DNA of 36,347 nt from Stenocarpella maydis (taxonomy: Eukaryota > Ascomycota > Sordariomycetes > Diaporthales > Diaporthaceae), in the NCBI GenBank assembly GCA_002270565.1, contig NQMI01000207.1, positions 1 through 36,347 of the forward strand, given 5' to 3'. This document shows, one piece after another, positions 20,026 to 30,691 of this stretch. A program made the position numbers and the translations under genes. Positions within the stretch are counted from its first letter, which is position 1. Each line of letters begins with the position of its first letter. Below the pieces are notes generated by a model. That model was given only the letters and a program-made list of their open reading frames with translations, searched no databases and was not told where the DNA came from.

Positions 20026-21660
20026 ATGCTCAAATGCTCCAAGCTAAAAAGCGAGAAGCCCGCATTCCCTGTATACGCAACCCCGGGGCCAGGGGACCCT
20101 CATCGTGATGGATATACCGGCCCCGTCTGGAGAACAGCTGGTTCCAAGATGATCGAGGGTTTCGCGACCGCCTTCGGCTCAATTCTGATCCTAGGAATCG
20201 CAGGCTACTCGTACAACGCCTACTATAAGGCTCACGTGCTCACCAAGATGGAGAACGCCTTCGCGCTGGGATACTCCTCTGTCGAGATCGCCGCTTTAAG
20301 CCGCCACATCAAGGCAGATGGGTCTCACGCGGAGCTGTTCCAACCAGAGACCTTCGAGGACAACGACTGGATCCCGCGGGATGAGCAGGCCATCATCGAC
20401 TCGATCGTCGACGGGACGATGCGCGGCCAGTACCACCTCATCACGGGGGAGAAGGGGACGGGCAAGACATCCATGCTGCTCAAGGCCATGGGCAAGATCG
20501 GCGGCGAGGGGGTCGCCATGTTCGAGGCGCACGGCGATCCAGAGATCTTCAGGGTGCGGCTGGGAAAAGCCCTCGATTTTGAGTTCCACGAGGACTACGT
20601 CGGCAGCCTCTTCAGCTTCAAGGGCCCGCGTGACACGACGGCCCTCCTGGACATCGAGCGCGCCTTCAACAAGATGGAGAAGATCGCGCTGAGGCGCAAG
20701 GAGAAGGTCGGCAAACCCCTTGTCCTCATAATTACTGGCGCGCACTTGATCCGCGACGATGAGGATGGTCAGGACCTGCTGGAGCTCATCCAGCAGCGCG
20801 CTGAGCTCTGGGCCGCGAGCAACCTCGTGACTGTGGTGGTCAACAGCGACGACTATTGGACTACCGAACGGCTGATGTGGCAGGCGACTCGCCTGCGGGT
20901 GACACCTGTCCGTGACATTCCCAAGGATATTGCCATCGAATCTCTGCGGCAGTTCCGCAAAGCCTCGCGCGGGGAGGACGTGCCTACGGGAGTGTTGGAG
21001 CAGGTCTACAGCAAGATCGGCGGCCGGCTCAGCTTCCTCACCCGCGCAGCAAAGTCCCCAGACATGATCAGTACCTGCAACGCGATCTGTGAAAAGGAGA
21101 AGCGCTGGCTGTTGAACAAGTGCTGGATCCTAGGGGCCGACATGTAGGTGCAGTGCAAGGGCGCGAAGATGGAAGGGAAATGTCGCTAACAACTTCTTGT
21201 CAGGGACCCTGGCGCTGAGAATGAACAGGACCTCTCCTCAGCGGCCATGCTTCTGGCAAAAGCCCTGATAGAAAAGGAAGAAGGCATGCGAGCAGCTGGG
21301 ACCTACGATGGGAGGCTCCCCCAGATTCCCTTGCACAAGGCAAGGGAGCTGATCACCAACTCCGAATGGGTCAAAATGCCGCACCATCATAATATCTTCA
21401 CCATTGACCCAGATGGGATGGTGCAGCCTGACTCAGTAGCAATGTACTGGGCTATGAAAGAGGTGTGCAAGGCGGAAGGTTTCGATGAGCATCTCCGTGC
21501 GACCCTAGAGCGCCTGGATGAGATTGAAAGCCTCCAGAGGACGCGGGAGCTGACACTTAAGGATCTCGCTGGCACCGAACATTACAAGGCCACGATGGAG
21601 GCTACTTCAGATGGTGGCAAGGCTTGGTCGGTCAAGCTTGTACCGTCAGGGGCTGAGTGA
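20026..21660 (+). CDS. Membrane-anchored AAA-type P-loop ATPase, fungal-specific family
   Basis: Exons 20026-21143 and 21204-21660 (60-nt intron with GTAGGT donor; the junction splits a Met codon) give 524 residues. Residues about 46-66 (FATAFGSILILGIAGYSYNAYY region) form one hydrophobic helix, followed by an ATPase with Walker A GEKGTGKTS at 141-149. A hydrophobic strand KPLVLIITGAH sits at the Walker B position but without the usual Asp-Glu, followed by LIRDDEDGQDLLELIQQRAE. The rest matches a family widespread in ascomycetes in which these motifs recur (GKALDFEFHEDY, DTTALLDIERAFNK, KCWILG). I know of no assigned function; an inner mitochondrial membrane or other organelle location is only a guess. 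The start is uncertain: 20026 is the first in-frame ATG after a stop at 19954, and 20149 (MIEGFATAF) would leave just the membrane helix. An upstream exon with a targeting sequence cannot be excluded. Confidence 0.85.
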
Positions 21661-22173
21661 TTACCAAAACCTGTGCTACATATTGTTTATACAATGTATT
21701 GTATTTCCAGAAACTCATAGAACAACATTATTTATTCTTGCAAACTGATACTTCAGCTTATTATGAGCCATTATTCTTAACCCTGCTCATTCTCCAGGGC
21801 TTCACGGTTCAATGGACAGCATGGCAATAGACACACTGCTAGGGGATGTAGGGAGCTGTGGTAATGAACAAAGTCGACGAACAGGAGAATGGAAGCCTAG
21901 CAAGAGTCGGTTGACATCCATAAGTAGCCAAGCCCACCTCGCGCCATCTATACGTATATGATATTCGCCAATGGAAGGATTCCTGAAAGTTGTTTCGGCG
22001 ATAGGCTTAGGGCTAAGAGACCCGCAACCAAGGGCTGCATGAGACCCATGTACTCTCTGGAAGCTTGTCCTCATTACCGAGGGTTCTCTCCACGCTTGAA
22101 CGAATTTTGCGAGGTTTTAGGCTGAATGGGGCCATGTATATTCCCTGGTTCTTAGCCAGAATCACTGATTTTC
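21661..22173. other. Convergent 3' intergenic region
   Basis: The ATPase (+) and the UstYa-like gene (-) converge here. AT-rich sequence at 21680-21780 is likely the ATPase 3' end. A 90-codon minus frame at 21802-22074 has no recognisable domain and is not called. Confidence 0.5.
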
Positions 22174-23202
22174 CTATGTGGTACTAGTATAACCATAAGA
22201 AACGTCCAAGCCAGTGCTGTCATCAGCACGATTCTCTTCCGACCATTCGAAGAGCTTGTCATAATTTCTACAAATGTGCGAGGCTCCCCATCCCATTGAA
22301 GCGGGCGTCTCAGGGTTGCTGGGCAATGGATACGTAGCATCCAGGGTGGGATCGGCCTGGCACCGGACTGCTTGCCGCAACATTTCGATGCAGTGATAGG
22401 TCGTCCGCTGCTGGACGGAGCCGAGGGCGGTTACATTTTCCAAGGCCAGCGAAAATGAATTCAGGATCATGTACTGCGACGGGTCAGTATCTCTCCACCC
22501 TGTCTTAGCGTTGCTGGTACTTCCTGACGTACAACGCAACGAAGCTGATGCATGGCGGCCACCGCATATGTCTGTTCCTTGCCCTGGGCGTCCTTCTGTT
22601 TGACGAAGCCGCGCCCGACTAGCACTTTGAAGTCAATATCGGCATCGCGCCCGAGAAATGATCCCGGCTGTGGGAGTGCAGTGCAGCTTACGGGGCATGT
22701 CGGCGGCGAAAACCGCATCGCCATCTCCGCCGAGAACCCTCGCGCTGGTGAGTGTCTCGCCGGGACGGGTGTCGGAAAAGGGAGATACGAGGAATGCTGC
22801 TGGAGGTTGGCAGGTCCGTGATCAGTCCAAGCGCGTGCCTAGGAAGTAGGTTTGCAGGGCGGGGGCTGGGTTGGATCACCCACACTCTGGCGCAGAATGC
22901 ACAGCGTCCCTATTTCCTTCCACTGTCTTGGCGTATTGCTGGTTAATCTTGGCCGGTGGCACGAAGAATTGCACAATGTGTACGATTGTGGCAAGTATGA
23001 TAAGGACCAGCGAAAGAATGGAGACCCTCTTAATCATCTTGATCTGACCGTGGAGCAGAGAAAATTGTCGGTTGTACTTGGGGAGCTCTTCACGCACAGG
23101 CGGTGCCCCAGCCGTCTCGTTATTCGGTCGCGACGGCGATATGAGGTTCATGCCAACATTTTGGATACTCTTAGGATCGCTGACCCAGAAATCGCGACTC
23201 AT
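22174..23202 (-). CDS. UstYa-like (DUF3328) protein with altered HxxHC motifs
   Basis: The UstYa family are single-pass membrane proteins that act as oxidases or cyclases in fungal ribosomal-peptide and other secondary-metabolite pathways. The proposed exons are 23202-22884, 22796-22692, 22624-22533 and 22473-22174, giving 271 residues with no stop and all phases in register. The intron at 22625-22691 is the least certain: its donor is GTAAGC, but it removes a stretch (GRDADIDFK) that looks family-like, so a frameshifted exon is the alternative. A transmembrane helix lies at about 60-81 (VSILSLVLIILATIVHIV). The first hallmark motif reads HQLRC (167-171), with Arg for the second His. The second reads TTYHC (196-200), with Thr for the first His, followed by the usual IEMLRQAVRCQADPTL and MGWGASHICRNYDKL. 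Each motif has lost a metal-site His, so activity is doubtful. Confidence 0.72.
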
Positions 23203-24560
23203 TTTCCGGGTGTTGTTTCCGGCACGGATGACACAGGTCGGGAACCGACTGTGCGCCGCATTCAGAAGTTGAGGTTTGCCTAGGACCAGTTTACATATGC
23301 GAGGGCGGCCATACGCGACTTGGAGGCCTGCTAGTCAGTTTATAGAAAACTCTGAGCGGTTTCGAACCACCCACCCAACTTCCCCGTGTCAGCCAAGGTA
23401 AAGCCGTTGTCCCGACAGGGTGGTTTCCCAGCAAGGGATGAGCTGCGTCTTGGCTCAACCCCGCTTGATCTTTAATAGACTTCGGCAATGGCTTAACTCG
23501 AAGACGCAGGACGTTTTCCATTATAATACCAGGGCAAACAAGGTGTACCGTTGGCTACGCTTCGACTATCTGGAGCACCAACACTTCTAAATTATCTGAT
23601 GTGGGTAGTTAAGCAACGGTCAAATAGATAGCTCTGCTAATCGCCGAATGGTTTGCCACCCGTTCCAAAGCCGTTACTGCCGACGTGCAGCACTGGCCGA
23701 GCAATAGCTTACGACTCGACGAGAACTGTGTTGGGTCTACAGAAGCTTTGCTCTGAGTGGCTCCCTTTGTTCGGAACCAGAGGCTTCCGGTCAAACGTGA
23801 AAGGGGGCAGGTGGCAGACGAAGGCTGTGCTTGGGGGGAGGGTGCACTAACAGCGGATATTTGAACTGAAGGGGTGTCGAATGCGGTAATATACACTATA
23901 TTGGAAACTGTCAGCCCGGCATATGGCGCCGTACTCTTGTGGGGCCCTGATAGCCCGGTTTCATGGGCAAGTCTAGCCGCCATATATCATGCACAAATAT
24001 AGGTTGAAGCAGGGTGTCGGGCGGCAATGTTGATCATTAATGACGACGTCGCACACTTGAATATGTTCGCCAGAAGAAAAGTCGTTGAGATAGAGCAACT
24101 CCCCAGTTTGCGGTATACATTTGCCAAGGCCTTAGCAGGAGCGTGGCGAAAGCTTGTGATTTTATCACATTCAAAGGCGTTGGGGACGGAGCAGTATTAG
24201 CTACTGCATTGGAACCCCAACTGAGGCGGTCGCTCAGCCATCGTCGATGCTGAACGATGGGCTTCTCCTCCACAATATCAGATGGACCTGGGAAAGGTCA
24301 TACTATGTCGCAAGTTGCTCCCACTGAGTAACCCCTCTTGGATCCAATTGGTCACAGGGATAAGTATCATAGCCGCCATGCTAAAACACGTGCCTTTTTA
24401 CAACGCCTCAGGCAACTTCATAGACTTTACTGGCTATCAGGCCACAACGAGAGGTTTTTCTTGAGTGTGCTCGTCATTCAATGGGTTGCCGAGTTCCATT
24501 TTGCACCCAGTATCATTTCAGCAATTTGCAATAGAAGCCTGGGACAGCAATATATGATCA
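23203..24560. other. Gene-poor region, left part
   Basis: Short overlapping frames on both strands (for example 23609-23983 minus and 24282-24464 plus) lack domain features, signal peptides with supporting context, or splice structure, and are treated as chance. The part next to 23202 must hold the UstYa-like gene promoter. No RNA gene or repeat recognised. Confidence 0.5.
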
Positions 24561-25300
24561 TGATCAGTGAAATATGACAGTTCTCAGTGATGACAACCAG
24601 AGCACCCAGAGGAAAGGCAATTGAGCTATGCTGGCTGACCTATTACCCATGTTTTTAGGGCTAATAAAGTGTACAAATAGCATATATCACTACATAAATC
24701 TTCACAATAGTGGATAATTACAATTTCAGAAGAATGGAATACCATAGTGGAACCCTGTGTTGCTTGCTCACTGTTTAACTGCCATAAAGAACTATATACT
24801 AAATATAGTGCAGCTTAACATAGTTTATAAGTAATCATTCAAGAACTTCAGCTGGCATCAATATCTTGCGAAAAATGAATTACAGCTACCGTGGGGCCAC
24901 CTGGCCCCAGTGGTTCACTGACACATCTAATAGTATAGATCCAGTGGCCGCGTGGCAGACAACCAGGCTAAGCTTGTTGAGCTATATCAAAGATAGATTG
25001 AGAGTCCATTTCACACAGTCAAAACTATTTAGAAGCTATTTTCAGTGGCACTACCTTATATTTAGTTAGGTTAAGCAATGACCGAATTAATCCAAATCAT
25101 ACATTACATCGGAACCCACTGTTCCTTAAATTGTGAATTCCTATGTCTACTTACCTGCTGTTTTTGATAACAAGCACGAAAGGGCATTTTCAAAGGCCGT
25201 TACTCAGATTATGGTGAGCACTCAATTTTCCAACGTGAGTCGTCAATCTATGCGGGGGTTGAGCCTTAGATAGTTCATCTTCAAGACATCGTTCATCTTG
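24561..25300. repeat. AT-rich segment, possibly a decayed small transposon
   Basis: The AT content rises between about 24610 and 25160. Two loosely similar segments occur about 370 bases apart, each with GACAACCAG followed by TTGAGCTAT (around 24592-24629 and 24959-24985). A perfect short palindromic core GGGGCCACCTGGCCCC lies at about 24893-24908. These could be parts of a non-autonomous DNA element, but I found no clear terminal inverted repeats or target duplication. Confidence 0.25.
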
Positions 25301-25501
25301 ACTTAAGGACTATCCACCCTGTCCGCCCCTAACTTGAAGCTAAAGACCCTGGCGATCATGCTGGTTGAGACGCAGAAAGCGGTTCCGGCTCATCGTCTTC
25401 CTGCTGCCGCACTACCTAGGTATGTTCGCGGTGATACGGAGCTTCTATTCAGCTGGGAGTCTAGCGCCGTCCTTTGAAGTACTGGTTGAGTTTTCTGTGT
25501 T

Positions 25502-26089
25502 TCACCGGGGCAACAGGGCTTCCCTCTCTGCTGCCAAGATCCGATCCTCATCAGTGTCATACATGTACTCGAACACGGCTAGGGTGAGCAGAATGAAGCG
25601 GAGGATCCTAGACGTAGAACACTGTTAGCTTCAAGGTGCAGCTGCTCTGGGATCTTGTTTCGACTCACGGCAAGGTGAAGAACAACCCAGATCCTACTTT
25701 GTGTTGCATCGCGTACCAAGGCCCATGCCAATACCACAGCCCGTACCAGTCCCTCGAGCAGACTAGAGCAAGTGCGCCGATGGCGTCGCCAGCTATCAAT
25801 ATTGGGAGGGCTGAGATGACCCATCCTCGGGCCTGCCCGCACAGACAGGCGATCTCCACGAGATCTATCAGGATCAGATAGACGAGCTATGGGTGGCGTT
25901 ATCAAGTCAGGGTGCTGTGCGATGAATGGCGGCCAGAAAACTTACGATCACATAGCTCGTTGTCCACTCATACTCAGGGTCGTGGCGAAGGCACAGGAGG
26001 ACAAAGCTGAGGACTTCCAGGATGATGGCTATCAGGCGCATCAGGCCAGGCACAACACCAAGGCGCCGAAGAGGACCGGGGTAATGCAT
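25502..26089 (-). CDS. Small four-helix membrane protein, function unknown
   Basis: Exons 26089-25946, 25886-25669 and 25607-25502 with introns of 59 and 61 nt (donors GTAAGT and GTGAGT) join in phase to give 155 residues. Four hydrophobic segments are visible: about 14-34 (PGLMRLIAIILEVLSFVLLC), 44-64 (TSYVILVYLILIDLVEIACL, formed across the first splice), 69-90 (GWVISALPILIAGDAIGALA) and 114-135 (SGLFFTLPILRFILLTLAVF, formed across the second splice). The C-terminus is acidic then charged (EYMYDTDEDRILAAEREALL). That splicing joins two interrupted helices cleanly supports the model. The layout resembles small fungal tetraspanning or MARVEL-like proteins, but I do not recognise the family. 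A longer in-frame start at 26278 adds only polar sequence; 26089 places the first helix near the N-terminus as usual. Confidence 0.68.
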
Positions 26090-26598
26090 GTTGTAACTAC
26101 CACCTTTAATAAATGAGTGAGACGAAACTTGAGCAGTGGGCTGGTCAAGCTCAGAGAGATCAGGATGAAATTTTCGGAATAGTTGAGCAGTCGTGATTTT
26201 TCTGTCATTTGCGGCTGGAAGCGGGGTGTTATGTCTCAGTATTTGAAGCGGGTGCTTACGACGCGTCGGAATTGACATGTAAGACGGAATAACATTTTGT
26301 GCTTTTGTTCAAACCCAAAACGGCAGATGCAGCAAACGAACCGATATCCACTTGAACCTTTTCGGCAGCTAAGAGCTCTCAGCACGCCATCTGCAAATAT
26401 AATGTCTGTGAGCGCACAACACGGAGTTATACGAGTTGCTTAAGCGGCTTAGATGTGGAATGTAGTTATAAACGAAGCCTGTAACCAGTGGATCACTACT
26501 CATTGCATCAAACGTGCTGATGTTGGAAGACATGGCCTGCATTGAGATATTATTATGTGATTAATCATTTATCCCAAATCCAATTTAGCCACTTTTTC
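26090..26598. other. Intergenic, promoter of the four-helix protein
   Basis: Upstream sequence of the minus-strand four-helix protein and 3' region of the SAT4/PTH11-like gene. No additional gene, repeat or RNA recognised. Confidence 0.5.
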
Positions 26599-26744
26599 TT
26601 ACGTCAGACAAACGCCTTGCCCTCCCTGATGCTCAACACCATTGCTCCTCGTCCGGTCCGGTATGGTCCCGCTGCCCCCCGAGCTCGCGTAGCCGTGCGT
26701 CGTCGTGGCCAGCGTGACCTCTGTTGTCCCGATGATGCCGCCGT
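26599..26744 (-). pseudogene. Out-of-frame C-terminal tail of the SAT4/PTH11-like protein
   Basis: Just past the present stop of the SAT4/PTH11-like gene, the minus strand in the +1-shifted frame continues with a tail that looks coding: FGGASHHHNMNGGIIGTTEV then TLATTTHGYASSGG, ending at a stop at 26599. GTTEV-type C-terminal tails are typical of this family. The two frames would join if one GA dinucleotide at 26794-26797 (GAGA) were absent. It is therefore read as the former C-terminus cut off by a two-base slippage, or as a sequencing or assembly error. Confidence 0.5.
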
Positions 26745-28076
26745 TCATATTGTGGTGGTGGCTGGCGCCCCCAAACTCGGCCGTGTCGGCGTCGAGAGGT
26801 CCTCCTCGCCGGGGTATATGTGCTCGTCCTTGCCGAGCTTCAGGAAGTGGCTCTTGGTCATGGCCCTGCTGTGCGTGTGCGAGCCGCTGCCGCCGATGGT
26901 GATGAGCTCCGTCGCCCGGCTGCCAGACTTGTCCAACCCGGACTTGTTCCCCGAGCTGCCGAACAGGCTCGATACCTTCCTGGCCAGGGGGCGCAGGGTG
27001 GGCAGGCATGCGCATATCACGCCGCATGCGCACTCGACTACGCACCAGGTGCATGCTGTTGCGAGGGTGACTGCGGTCCTTATCAGTATCTCCACTCGTG
27101 TGACGCAGAACTCGCACTTGGAACTTACAGGTGGTGTCGTTGACGTCGAATTGCATGATGGTTGAGAATCGATATATACTTGCGATGAGAACGCTGTGAG
27201 ATATTAGCGCCGGTCGGATGACAACCTTGTAATTAATCTCGATGGGCGAGTCCAACTTACAAGCTGCCGAGGCCGAAGGTGCAGATTAGCGAGATCTTCT
27301 GCGCCGGCGCGGTGTGCAGCGCCCAGACCTGCTTCACGGGCATGAGCAAGATGGCGATGTCGGTGACAATATTTGGCACCGCGTTTCCGATGAAGAAGCT
27401 CTTGAGGTTGATGCACTGGCCCGGCACCCACGGCTCCCATGCAACGTAGATGGGGTTGCACTGGAAGACGCAGACCAGGACGATGGCGAGCCACCACGCC
27501 AGCACCAAGCCGCCGATACTCCAGGCAGCAATCTTGAAGCCGCGGCTGGGGAAGATGCGCAGGTACATCTCGAGTATGGATAACTTGATGAGCGCCACGG
27601 CCGTGACGTACATGCACTCGAAGGCGAGCAGAAGCTTGAGGACGTTTTCGATCGCGTCGAGGTTGAGGGTGCTTGCATGCCGGCCCATGCCGTAGTGGAT
27701 CACTAGAGTTTGGGGACTAAAGTCAGCTGCTGTTGAGTATGGTGATGCAAGTTCGATCAAATTCGGAAAAGGCTATGGTCTCCTTACTGCCGTAGTTAAG
27801 GCCACCGATCACGAACACGGAAGCCTAACGTTCTCTGGTTAATTAACATGTTCCTTTGGGCAGTATATCGTGAATACCACTCACCAAACCCGCCACAATC
27901 AACCAATCGTCCAAGCCATGTTTTGCCGCAACGGAATGCCGGGCCCAGAATCGTAGTATTACAAAAATCGTGGAGAGGACGAGTAGAATCGTGGTCGTGC
28001 TGATCTGCGTCGAGCCTGTGTTCTCGTCGGTATTGACGGCAGTCGCGGTCGCAACGATCTCCCGTGCTCGCATCAT
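26745..28076 (-). CDS. SAT4/PTH11-type integral membrane protein (fungal rhodopsin-like domain)
   Basis: Exons 28076-27885, 27824-27788, 27702-27261, 27193-27129 and 27070-26745, with introns of 60, 85, 67 and 58 nt, join in phase to give 353 residues. The protein is a seven-helix type of the plasma membrane, related to PTH11-like receptors but without an N-terminal CFEM domain. Hallmarks in order: helix 1 with ILLVLSTIFVILRFWARH, the signature DDWLIVAGL at the exon 1 end, HYGMGRH in the first half, a cluster ECMYVTAVALIKLSILEMYLRIFP, then NIVTDIAILLMPVKQVWAL, FGLGSFVLIASIYRF (across a splice) and ICACLPTLRPLARK. A Ser/Thr-rich cytosolic tail follows. The tail appears frameshifted near 26794, so the current stop at 26745 probably truncates the native protein. 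The ligand, if any, is unknown. Confidence 0.87.
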
Positions 28077-29570
28077 GTCTGCCTAGAAGCAGTAGGCTTT
28101 GGTGTTGGCGCTGATACGATTGTCGACTGAGTACATGCAAGACTGGGGCAGGGAGGGTTGTAATAGGGGTCTTGCGTTCACGCGGTTACACAAGTCGTGT
28201 AGGGAGGGATCCAGTTATCGTTTTGAGCTTAGGAAGACCGCCAAGGACCTATTCTAACACAGCTCTACACTAGGTGCGCAGGTGAAGTAGTGATTCACTG
28301 GGGAGAGGGGGACGCAACGTCGATCTTCTGTCACGAATTCACAGCCAAGGATGTGGGGTTTTGGCGGCGGAGGCTACAACTTGCTTCAGTTTTGGATGCC
28401 GTGGAGCCATTTCCGCTTAGCTTAAGAAGCAAAAAATTAGAAAATTAAAAGACGCTTGAGTCTGCCAGTCTCACTAGTCTCTGCAGTCCAGTTTCCGATG
28501 CCGGCTCACCCCCGGAAGGAGGAGGGAGAAGTTCAACGGCCGCCTGTCTTTCCGAGGGGTTCCTACAGGGGGTGTCCTTGACTGTCAGATATTGAAAATC
28601 TCCTTGGTACAGTATGTATTACCCAGAACCTGACCACCGAACATGCGAAGCCTAAGTGGATCTGTACGCGTGGAGTGCCAACCTTCTCGGATGCGCTCAC
28701 CAGATCAGACTCGTCTAGAATACCAAGTGGAAAGCCCCTGTCGGGACCCTGGGAGCTATTCGACCAATATTTCCTATGGATTGAATAGGTGTGGAGGGGG
28801 TTCGCTGGAGGAGCGAGTGGTGCGAGTATCTCCTTAAAGAAAATAGATTATATGGAAAATAGGTGTGGGGCTGATATGTGGGTGAGGTACTTGCTAGGGG
28901 TTAGACTACCTTTATTTAGTATGATACCATAGTAGTTACCTGTCCATGAGCAGTCAAACATTGTGATGTGTGGTGGAACATTAGTTTAGCAAGAACTGAG
29001 GGTTCACATGCTGCCCGTGGGCCAAGCTCGTTACCATGACCCTGGGTCTGGAGAATACCTTTCCTGAAGACACTGTAGCATCTAAATCTCTCGGAGGATG
29101 AGCTTGATTCGCACCGGGCCACCGACCAAAGCAACCAACAGGTCTCAAGGTGATGTGTTGTTTACACTGGACGTGATGAATTAGTGCACCAGCCGGGCCA
29201 GCCTCTCGGATATCAGCTGCACGCATGACTCGAACCATCCGGCTAACAAGCGGATCCCTCCAGAGTGGTTCACGAAACAGACGGCTCACATGGACCAGGA
29301 TGTTCCTCGACTGCCGTATACAGTGGTTCTGGGATTCGGCTCCGGGTTACTGGGGTGGGCAGCATCCGACAAGGCAAGCTGCATCACCGGATAGCGATCG
29401 TCGAGTTGAACCTCCTTTCCGGCGCTGCCACGAGATAAATCCTTCCGGGTTTGCTCGTCAATCGACGCAGAAGCCCGAATTCGTGTTTATGGTAGGATTT
29501 CCCTCAATAGCGTCTATTTGCCTAAAATTAGCGTCGCATGCCCGCTTCAGCCTCGTATTCTAGCAATATC
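28077..29570. other. Divergent intergenic region between SAT4/PTH11-like gene (-) and hydrolase (+)
   Basis: About 1.5 kb without a supported gene. Small frames at 28643-28837, 28916-29134, 28981-29289 and 29225-29563 lack recognisable features. Both flanking promoters must lie here. No RNA gene, repeat or transposon end recognised. Confidence 0.5.
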
Positions 29571-29625
29571 GAGGGGGGAAAGAGGAAAGAAAAGGGGAAA
29601 GAAAGAAAAGAAAAGAAAGAAAAAG
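29571..29625 (+). repeat. 55-base uninterrupted purine tract in the hydrolase leader
   Basis: Every base from 29571 to 29625 is A or G (GAGGGGGGAAAGAGGAAAGA and onwards). The tract ends 28 bases before the hydrolase start codon, probably in its promoter or 5' untranslated region. Such tracts can exclude nucleosomes or form triplex DNA; no function is shown here. Confidence 0.9.
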
Positions 29626-29653
29626 CCAAACTACACAGACCCTCTTCACAATT

Positions 29654-30470
29654 ATGTCTGCCAACGCACAGCCCGTTTTCGTCCTCGCCCCTGGCGCCTG
29701 GCACACGCCGGACTGCTACCAGATCGTGCAGGACAAGCTGCACGCGCAAGGCTTGGAGACGCGGGCCGTAGCGTACCCGTCTGTAGGAGCCGAGCCGCCA
29801 ACCAAGGGTGCATTCGAAGATGCCGCCGCCGTGCGTGCCGAGGTCCAGGCTCTTGCGGACCAGGGCCGACAAGTAGTCCTGGTTGGCCACTCGTACGGCG
29901 GCCTGGTCATCTGCGAGGCTTCCAAGGGGCTGGGTTGCAAGCAGCGCAAGGCCGAGGGCAAGGAGGGCGGCATCGTGCTGCTCGTCTTCCTTGCTGCCTT
30001 TGTCGTGCCCAAGGGTCTCAGCCTCATCAAGATGCTTGGTGGCAACCCGCTGCCATGGATGGACTTCCAGGTAAGTGTTTCCCCAGGAACCTAGCCCTAC
30101 TGCTCTCGCTTGTGACTAACGCAGCAAACAGGGCGAGCGCGTCTACGCTCGCACCCCCGAGGAGATCTTCTACCACGACGTCGACGAGGAGCTCAAGAAG
30201 GGCGCCGTGTCCAAGCTGCAGCACCAGTCGGCGCAGGTGTTCCGCGACGAGGCCACGTACCAGGCGTGGGAGGACATCGAGAGCATGTACTTCTTCTGCG
30301 AGGATGACCGCGCGCTGCTGCCCGTCATCCAGAAGCAGATGGCGCCTATATTCGGCGCTGACGCCATCACCTGGGCCACCAAGGGCTCCCACTCGCCCTT
30401 CCTCGCTGAGCCAGACAACGTCGTCGAGGGCCTGCTGCACGGTGTCAAAGAGGCTCAGAAGCGGGTTTAG
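29654..30470 (+). CDS. Alpha/beta hydrolase (esterase-like, AB_hydrolase_6 type)
   Basis: Probably a soluble cytosolic esterase or C-C hydrolase. Exons 29654-30070 and 30132-30470 with a 61-nt intron (GTAAGT donor, phase 0) give 251 residues, usual for this group. The N-terminal strand VFVLAPGAWHTPDCY carries the oxyanion-loop motif. The nucleophile elbow is GHSYGG with S80. The catalytic His is H226 in KGSHSPFLAEP. The acid is likely D197 or D198 in FFCEDDRALLP. There is no signal peptide or membrane segment. The closest recognisable relatives by motif are plant-type methyl-ester or hydroxynitrile-lyase-like hydrolases and their fungal counterparts; the substrate cannot be inferred. The first ATG after the purine tract was chosen as start because the first strand follows at once. 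Confidence 0.9.
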
Positions 30471-30584
30471 GACGGGAGATGAGCGGCTCTACACGTGTAA
30501 TGGTAGGGTGCGAGCGAGCCTTGGCGGGTAATTCCTGTGACGCGGTCCACGCTGCGGTTCCCGGATTTTTGCGCGCAGGCCTAC

Positions 30585-30691
30585 TGTGTGCGTGGAAAGT
30601 CCACTGCGTGTGTGGAAGGCCCACCCGTTCAGAGGGAAGGCCCTTCCTCTAGGTATGTGGAGGGCCTTCCTCTAGTCGTACAGAGGGCCCT
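30585..30691 (+). repeat. Degenerate 20-24 bp minisatellite, five units
   Basis: Five head-to-tail units (30585-30604, 30605-30624, 30625-30644, 30645-30667, 30668-30691) share a GGAAGGCCC-like core. The middle units are nearly self-complementary around AAGGCCCTT, so the array could form hairpins. Units have diverged by substitutions and small length changes. Confidence 0.65.

Noticed and set aside
22668..22691. 24-nt GTAAG...CAG segment as an intron in the UstYa-like gene
   Set aside because: Too short for a fungal intron, and being a multiple of three it does not change the frame; the 67-nt intron using the same donor does.
26090..26278. N-terminal extension of the four-helix protein by 63 codons
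   Set aside because: Polar sequence with no feature; the internal ATG at 26089 places the first helix at the usual distance from the N-terminus.
29518..30531. 337-codon plus-strand frame overlapping the hydrolase
   Set aside because: Arg/Ser/Ala-rich shadow in another frame of a GC-rich gene; the true frame has the hydrolase triad.
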